This document shows positions 60,515 through 64,000 of a stretch of DNA of 64,000 bases, in pieces. The notes under the pieces are model-generated. The model made no database searches. It saw only the letters and a list, made by a program, of their open reading frames with translations, and was not told the DNA's origin. The stretch is from the NCBI RefSeq assembly GCF_001669775.1, contig NZ_LXWK01000022.1, positions 1 to 64,000 on the forward strand, written 5' to 3'. Origin of the DNA: Rheinheimera sp. SA_1. GTDB lineage: Bacteria; Pseudomonadota; Gammaproteobacteria; Enterobacterales; Alteromonadaceae. How positions within the stretch are numbered: the first letter of the stretch is position 1; each line of letters opens with the position of its first letter. The translations under genes were made by a program, and so were the position numbers.

Positions 60515-60884
60515 AAAAACCTCACAACAGCAGTTATTTTAAATTTTCGCATATTTGACAGCGTTGTCATTTTTAGCAAAAAATAAATTACCCAAGGGTA
60601 ATTCAGTAAAATCAGATGTTTCGGCTACAAATGGACTGCCAGATGGCCTTTCGTGCTGGAAATATAACCAGTTTCATAGTCGAAGGTCAAATATTTTGTT
60701 TCAAAAGTTGCAAAATAGTTTATTTGTTGATTTCCCGGTTTGTCAGCTGCAGGTAGACGGAATTGCCTGCAACAGATACCTGTTCATGGTGATCGCTGGA
60801 ACTTCGGGGAGGAAGGGGATAAATTGAGATGATGCCGGCTGCAGTGCTTAGTTGCCGCTCCCAATTTCCAATTCAAGGACATAT
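60515..60884. promoter_or_regulatory. Divergent region between pilE and yjbR-like gene
   Basis: About 370 bases with no convincing gene. AT-rich sequence at 60520-60610 upstream of pilE should contain the pilin operon promoter. A plus-strand frame at 60555-60827 lacks a ribosome-binding site and any recognisable domain, so it is not called. Confidence 0.4.
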
Positions 60885-61277
60885 ATGGACTTTCAAGCCT
60901 GTCGTGATCACTGCTTGATGCAATTGCAAAGTATCGAAGATTTTCCTTTTGGACCTGACGTTTACGTCTATAAGGTGGTCGGTAAAGTGTTTGCCATTTT
61001 GTCAGAACAGCGCTTTGAACAAAGCGCAACACAAGGCGTTCAGCCAAACCGCATCGCCAGCATCAACTTAAAATGCGACCCAACCGAAGCCTTAATGCTC
61101 CGGCAGATTTTTCCGGCGATTACACCGGGATATCATATGAATAAACAGCACTGGAATACCGTGCTGCTGGATGGCAGCGTGCCTGAGAATGAAATCAAAC
61201 GGATGATTGAAAACTCTTATGCACTTGTGGTGAAAAGCCTGCCGAAAACGAAAAGACCGGTGCTCAGCCAGAGTTAA
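60885..61277 (+). CDS. MmcQ/YjbR family protein
   Basis: 130 residues from MDFQACRDHCLMQLQSIEDF. Family features: FPFGPDVYVYKVVGKVFAIL near 20-39, SINLKCDPTEALMLR near 60, PGYHMNKQHWNTVLLDGSVP near 83-102 and EIKRMIENSYALVVKSLPK at the end. This compact double-wing fold is thought to bind DNA, but its role is unknown. The ATG at 60885 follows TCAAGGACATAT; an earlier ATG at 60852 lacks support. Single gene. Confidence 0.9.
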   Translation: MDFQACRDHCLMQLQSIEDFPFGPDVYVYKVVGKVFAILSEQRFEQSATQGVQPNRIASINLKCDPTEALMLRQIFPAITPGYHMNKQHWNTVLLDGSVPENEIKRMIENSYALVVKSLPKTKRPVLSQS

Positions 61278-61331
61278 AATTCGGCTGAGCAATTCAGGCA
61301 TTGCTGCATGTTCGGTCGGATGACCGAAAGT

Positions 61332-61688
61332 TCAACAGTCAGTGGGCTGATGAAATACCTGACTGTCCGCCGGTGCTTGTCGCCGATCCTGCAACCCATA
61401 ATCGCGGCTGACATCAGCAATGCGCAGCCGGTAATCTTTAAAAATAGACGCCCGACCTTGCTGTTGTGCCAGCCGATGCGCTTCCAGGGTTCGCCATTGC
61501 AGGATGGCCTGTTCGTCACGCCAGAAGCTCAGTGATAACAATTTGTCTGGGTCACTCAGGCTTTGAAAACGTTCAATGCTGATAAAACCGTCAATCTCAT
61601 TCAGTAAAGGTTTCAGGCTGACGGCGATGTCCAGGTAGTCTTGCTTACAAGCAGGATGTAGTTCGACTTCAAAAATTACGGCGATCAT
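61332..61688 (-). CDS. Antibiotic biosynthesis monooxygenase (ABM) domain protein
   Basis: 118 residues. The ferredoxin-like ABM fold is visible: MIAVIFEVELHPACKQDYLD, ISIERFQSLSDPDKLLSLSF, WRDEQAILQWRTLEAHRLAQ, with the conserved His near 72, then FKDYRLRIADVSRDYG. Members act without cofactors as small monooxygenases or heme-degrading enzymes. Its start overlaps the end of the P450 gene (stop/start share bases at 61685-61688), so the two are coupled and may act on the same substrate. Confidence 0.87.
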   Translation of the reverse strand: MIAVIFEVELHPACKQDYLDIAVSLKPLLNEIDGFISIERFQSLSDPDKLLSLSFWRDEQAILQWRTLEAHRLAQQQGRASIFKDYRLRIADVSRDYGLQDRRQAPADSQVFHQPTDC

Positions 61689-62860
61689 GGTTTTGCTCCT
61701 GCAGGGTCTGAAGACTGCGTATCCAAATCACTGAAAAACCAACTCAGCCGGCCATTCAACGAAGGCCGATAACGCCATTGCAACGGCGGTAAAGTTTGCG
61801 ACAGCAAAAATTCAACTGCGACAGCGCTGATTTGCAACGCCAGTTGTTGTCCCGGGCATTGATGCGCACCGCTGCTAAAAGTTAGATTGGTTTGTTGTAG
61901 CCGATCAAGCCGGAACTGCTCCGGCTGCGGATAAACGCTTTCATCACGACCAGCGGCAGCCAGTAGCAACAACACAGTGCTACCTGCAGGCAGAGCAATA
62001 CCGGCAATTTCACAGTCGGCGTGAATAAAGCGCCGGGTATTTTGCACCGGCGCATCATAACGCACGACTTCCGCCACCAACGGCAGGCACAGCCGTGGAT
62101 CAGCCCGCAGCGTTGGCCATAACTGTTGTTCGGTCAGCGCGACCAGACTGTTGCCAATTAAGCCTGCAGTCGCTTCATAACTTTGCATTAATAACCCCAA
62201 TAAATTCGCTCGCTGCCAGTGTAAATCAACCGGCGGCATCAGCAATTGTAATTGGCCCAGCAACAACTGACTGGCCTGCTCTCCGGCCACCATGACGGCA
62301 GCATCATGGGCTGCCGACGGCGCCAATGTCCGGATAAAATCGGCAATGGCAGTTGCGGCCATCTTTGCTTGAGACGGGTTAAATTCCAGCAATGCTGCTA
62401 CCACCCGCACCGGTAGTTGCTGGATAAATTCATTTAACAGCATAATGTCATCAAACAACGCTACAGCAGGGCGTTGATATGCAGTCGCCAACTCCTGTTG
62501 TAACGCTGAGATCACCAACAGCGTTTGTTGGCGCACCAAGGCATCCGACCAACCATGTAGCCGAGGTGCCAGCCAGATTTTCGCCTGTTGCTGCGTCTGG
62601 CCATCAGTCATCCGGATCAACTGTGAAAATACCTGACCTACTGTGCTTCCTGCCAAATGCGCAGGCACAGTTTCATTGTACGGCCGAACTTTGGCTGCTG
62701 GATGCGCCAAGACTTCCAGGACCACTCCGGCTTTGGCGGCGAGCCATAAATTGAGGTGAGTATCAAAAGTTAAATCGGCGCCTTGGCGTAACAAAGCGTA
62801 GTAAGGGTAAGGATTGGCGTGCTGCACAGCAGCAATAGCATTGATAGGCGAATCGTTCAT
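61685..62860 (-). CDS. Cytochrome P450
   Basis: 391 residues, the usual bacterial soluble size. The heme loop reads FSSGAHQCPGQQLALQI near 332-348 (FxxGxHxCxG); the K-helix ExxR is in LVAEVVRYDAPVQNTRR near 270-286; the I-helix region YEATAGLIGNSLVAL has AG but lacks the classic acid-Thr pair, as in a known subset of bacterial P450s. No redox partner gene is seen nearby. With the ABM gene it forms a two-gene transcript diverging from an ArsR-type regulator. Substrate unknown; a fatty acid or aromatic compound is possible. Confidence 0.92.
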   Translation of the reverse strand: MNDSPINAIAAVQHANPYPYYALLRQGADLTFDTHLNLWLAAKAGVVLEVLAHPAAKVRPYNETVPAHLAGSTVGQVFSQLIRMTDGQTQQQAKIWLAPRLHGWSDALVRQQTLLVISALQQELATAYQRPAVALFDDIMLLNEFIQQLPVRVVAALLEFNPSQAKMAATAIADFIRTLAPSAAHDAAVMVAGEQASQLLLGQLQLLMPPVDLHWQRANLLGLLMQSYEATAGLIGNSLVALTEQQLWPTLRADPRLCLPLVAEVVRYDAPVQNTRRFIHADCEIAGIALPAGSTVLLLLAAAGRDESVYPQPEQFRLDRLQQTNLTFSSGAHQCPGQQLALQISAVAVEFLLSQTLPPLQWRYRPSLNGRLSWFFSDLDTQSSDPAGAKP

Positions 62861-62970
62861 GGAAATTCCTGTTTAATGGCTCGCACAGAGGTAGAACTGC
62901 GATCTTGCCGAAAACTACGTTGCGCTGCATGATGCCGCAATCTGACTAAGGATACTTCGCTGGAAACCGA

Positions 62971-63717
62971 ATGATGGATGTCGAGCAAGCTGATGTTAAC
63001 CTGGCAATCGCACAAATCGCCGCTGCCATTGCCGAACCTGCCCGCGCCCGTATGTTGTGCGCGCTGATGGATGGTCGCGCCTACACCGCCACCGAGCTTG
63101 CTACGGTCGCGGATACTGCAGCTTCCACCGCCAGTGCGCATTTAAGCCGCTTAACCGATCTGGGCTTATTGCATAAAGTCAGTCAGGGCCGGCACCGCTA
63201 TTTCAGATTGGCCAATGCCGAGGTGGCGCAAGTGCTGGAATCAATGATGCAACTGGCCGGGCAGCAACCAAAATCAATACAAAGCACCACACCAGCCTCG
63301 TTACGTTTTGCCCGTAGTTGTTATGATCATCTGGCGGGTACGGTGGCCGTGGCATTATTACAACAGTTGCTGAAATTGGGTTGGCTAGCCCCTGCGCCGG
63401 GATCTGATGTTTTGAGCGCATCCGGACAGCAACCAGACTATCAGCTGACTGCTTTGGGGAAGGCCGGATTTAGCGCGCTTGGCGTTGATTATCAGGCCAA
63501 ACCACAGAGCAAACGGCGATATGCCTGCGGCTGTCTCGACTGGAGCGAACGTACTGCGCATTTAGGCGGCCAACTCGGTGCTCTACTGCTGGCTTTTATG
63601 CTGGAAAAACAATGGCTCAGGCGTATGCTCGGCAACCGCGAACTACAACTGACCGACCTTGGCAAACGCCAGCTCAACAAGCAGTTTGCGCTGCAGTTGC
63701 CGGCACCCAAAGGGTAA
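62971..63717 (+). CDS. ArsR-family regulator with extended C-terminal part
   Basis: 248 residues, longer than simple ArsR proteins (~100). N-terminal winged HTH: IAEPARARMLCALMDGRAYT, ATELATVADTAASTASAHLS, RLTDLGLLHKVSQGRHRYFR (15-75). The C-terminal half (LRFARSCYDHLAGTVAVALL, YACGCLDWSERTAHLGGQLG, LTDLGKRQL) has conserved Cys in RSCYDH and YACGCLDWSER, as in a widespread two-part ArsR group. It is divergent from the P450/ABM operon with 110 bases between, and most likely represses it. Inducer unknown. Confidence 0.88.
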   Translation: MMDVEQADVNLAIAQIAAAIAEPARARMLCALMDGRAYTATELATVADTAASTASAHLSRLTDLGLLHKVSQGRHRYFRLANAEVAQVLESMMQLAGQQPKSIQSTTPASLRFARSCYDHLAGTVAVALLQQLLKLGWLAPAPGSDVLSASGQQPDYQLTALGKAGFSALGVDYQAKPQSKRRYACGCLDWSERTAHLGGQLGALLLAFMLEKQWLRRMLGNRELQLTDLGKRQLNKQFALQLPAPKG

Positions 63718-63936
63718 ATTCAGCCGCTACCTGAACAGGTGAAAACTGCCAGCAGTAGCTACAATTCTGGCAGTTTTGACGCTGGTAGTACCGTTGAAAT
63801 ATCGTTAAGGTAGACTTTCAATCATCTGGCAGATCCACAGCCAGCGTTGCTGTAAATATTCGCCAACTATTATCGAACTAATAGCAAATAACTATTAGCC
63901 AACAACTGATAGCAAACAACCAGCCAAAGGATAGCG

Positions 63937-64000
63937 CCATGACTTCTTGCCCAAACATCACTTTATTTCACAACGCACAAAGCCGCTCGGCTGGTGTGCG
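63937..64000 (+). CDS. Glutathione S-transferase family protein, N-terminal part (cut by window edge)
   Basis: Starts MTSCPNITLFHNAQSRSAGV and runs off the window. ITLFHxxxSRSxxVR is the opening of a GST N-terminal thioredoxin-like domain with the Ser/Arg region of the active site. CAAAGGATAGCGCC gives a ribosome-binding site. Only 21 residues are visible, so the subclass cannot be told. Confidence 0.65.

Noticed and set aside
60555-60827. 90-codon plus-strand frame in the pilE upstream region
   Set aside because: No ribosome-binding site or domain, and it overlaps the region where the pilin promoter should be.
1-64000. CRISPR arrays, rRNA, tRNA genes and riboswitches
   Set aside because: No regularly spaced repeats, tRNA cloverleaf or rRNA segments were recognised by reading; a covariance search would be needed to exclude small RNAs.

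Overview
The window looks like the chromosome of a free-living, polysaccharide-degrading gammaproteobacterium of the Alteromonadales/Chromatiaceae type (Rheinheimera, Alishewanella and similar). This is inferred from gene content: TonB-dependent receptor loci, GH3/GH43 enzymes, GlyGly-CTERM and PEP-CTERM sorting tails, type IV minor pilins and integron-type cassettes. No rRNA, tRNA or CRISPR array was found, so the genus is not established.

Layout. (1) 1-8.3 kb is accessory DNA: an IS3-family end at the left edge, then many small minus-strand genes separated by imperfect palindromes with the R''/R' ends of integron attC sites. This is a cassette array with no visible integrase. It is interrupted by a coiled-coil membrane gene, a DUF1415 gene and a 210-bp MITE-like element inserted in the end of a cassette gene. 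(2) 8.9-10.6 kb holds a ParE/Phd-type toxin-antitoxin pair, a small conserved protein and a TonB-like lipoprotein. (3) 10.7-21.3 kb is a hemicellulose/sugar locus: aldose epimerase and sugar-porter on the minus strand, diverging from GPH symporter, GH43, GH3 and a second lipoprotein GH3. (4) 21.9-26.6 kb is an AT-rich island: a translationally coupled HD phosphohydrolase-SIR2 pair, then plus-strand integron cassettes carrying a small membrane protein and a RelA/SpoT-like + DUF262 pair. (5) 26.9-34.1 kb resumes sugar functions (ManD mannonate dehydratase, SASA esterase) around a hipBA module, and then a divergent SDR/LysR pair. (6) 34.3-41.6 kb is a minus-strand operon: TonB-dependent receptor, SapC, cupin-like (JmjC-type), tryptophan-halogenase-like flavoenzyme and DUF6445. 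(7) 42.0-46.7 kb has an MbnP/MbnH pair diverging from a large choice-of-anchor-B protein with a GlyGly-CTERM tail. (8) 46.9-64 kb is mostly core-like: EamA transporter, pitrilysin, DUF2141 + carotenoid oxygenase, GST, a PEP-CTERM protein, LysR/NAD(P)-binding pair, a pilE-fimT-pilV-pilW-pilX operon, YjbR, and an ArsR regulator diverging from P450 + ABM monooxygenase. A second GST starts at the right edge.

How the parts fit. The carbohydrate genes form a pathway from extracellular or periplasmic hydrolysis (two GH3, SASA esterase) through uptake (GPH and sugar-porter MFS) to cytoplasmic processing (GH43, epimerase, ManD). The TonB receptor operon may supply outer-membrane uptake. The AT-rich island and hipBA split this locus, so they are probably later insertions. 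The two best candidates for undescribed systems are both in the island: the HD-SIR2 pair and the RelA/SpoT-like-DUF262 pair, the second bounded by attC sites and therefore apparently moved as one two-gene integron cassette.
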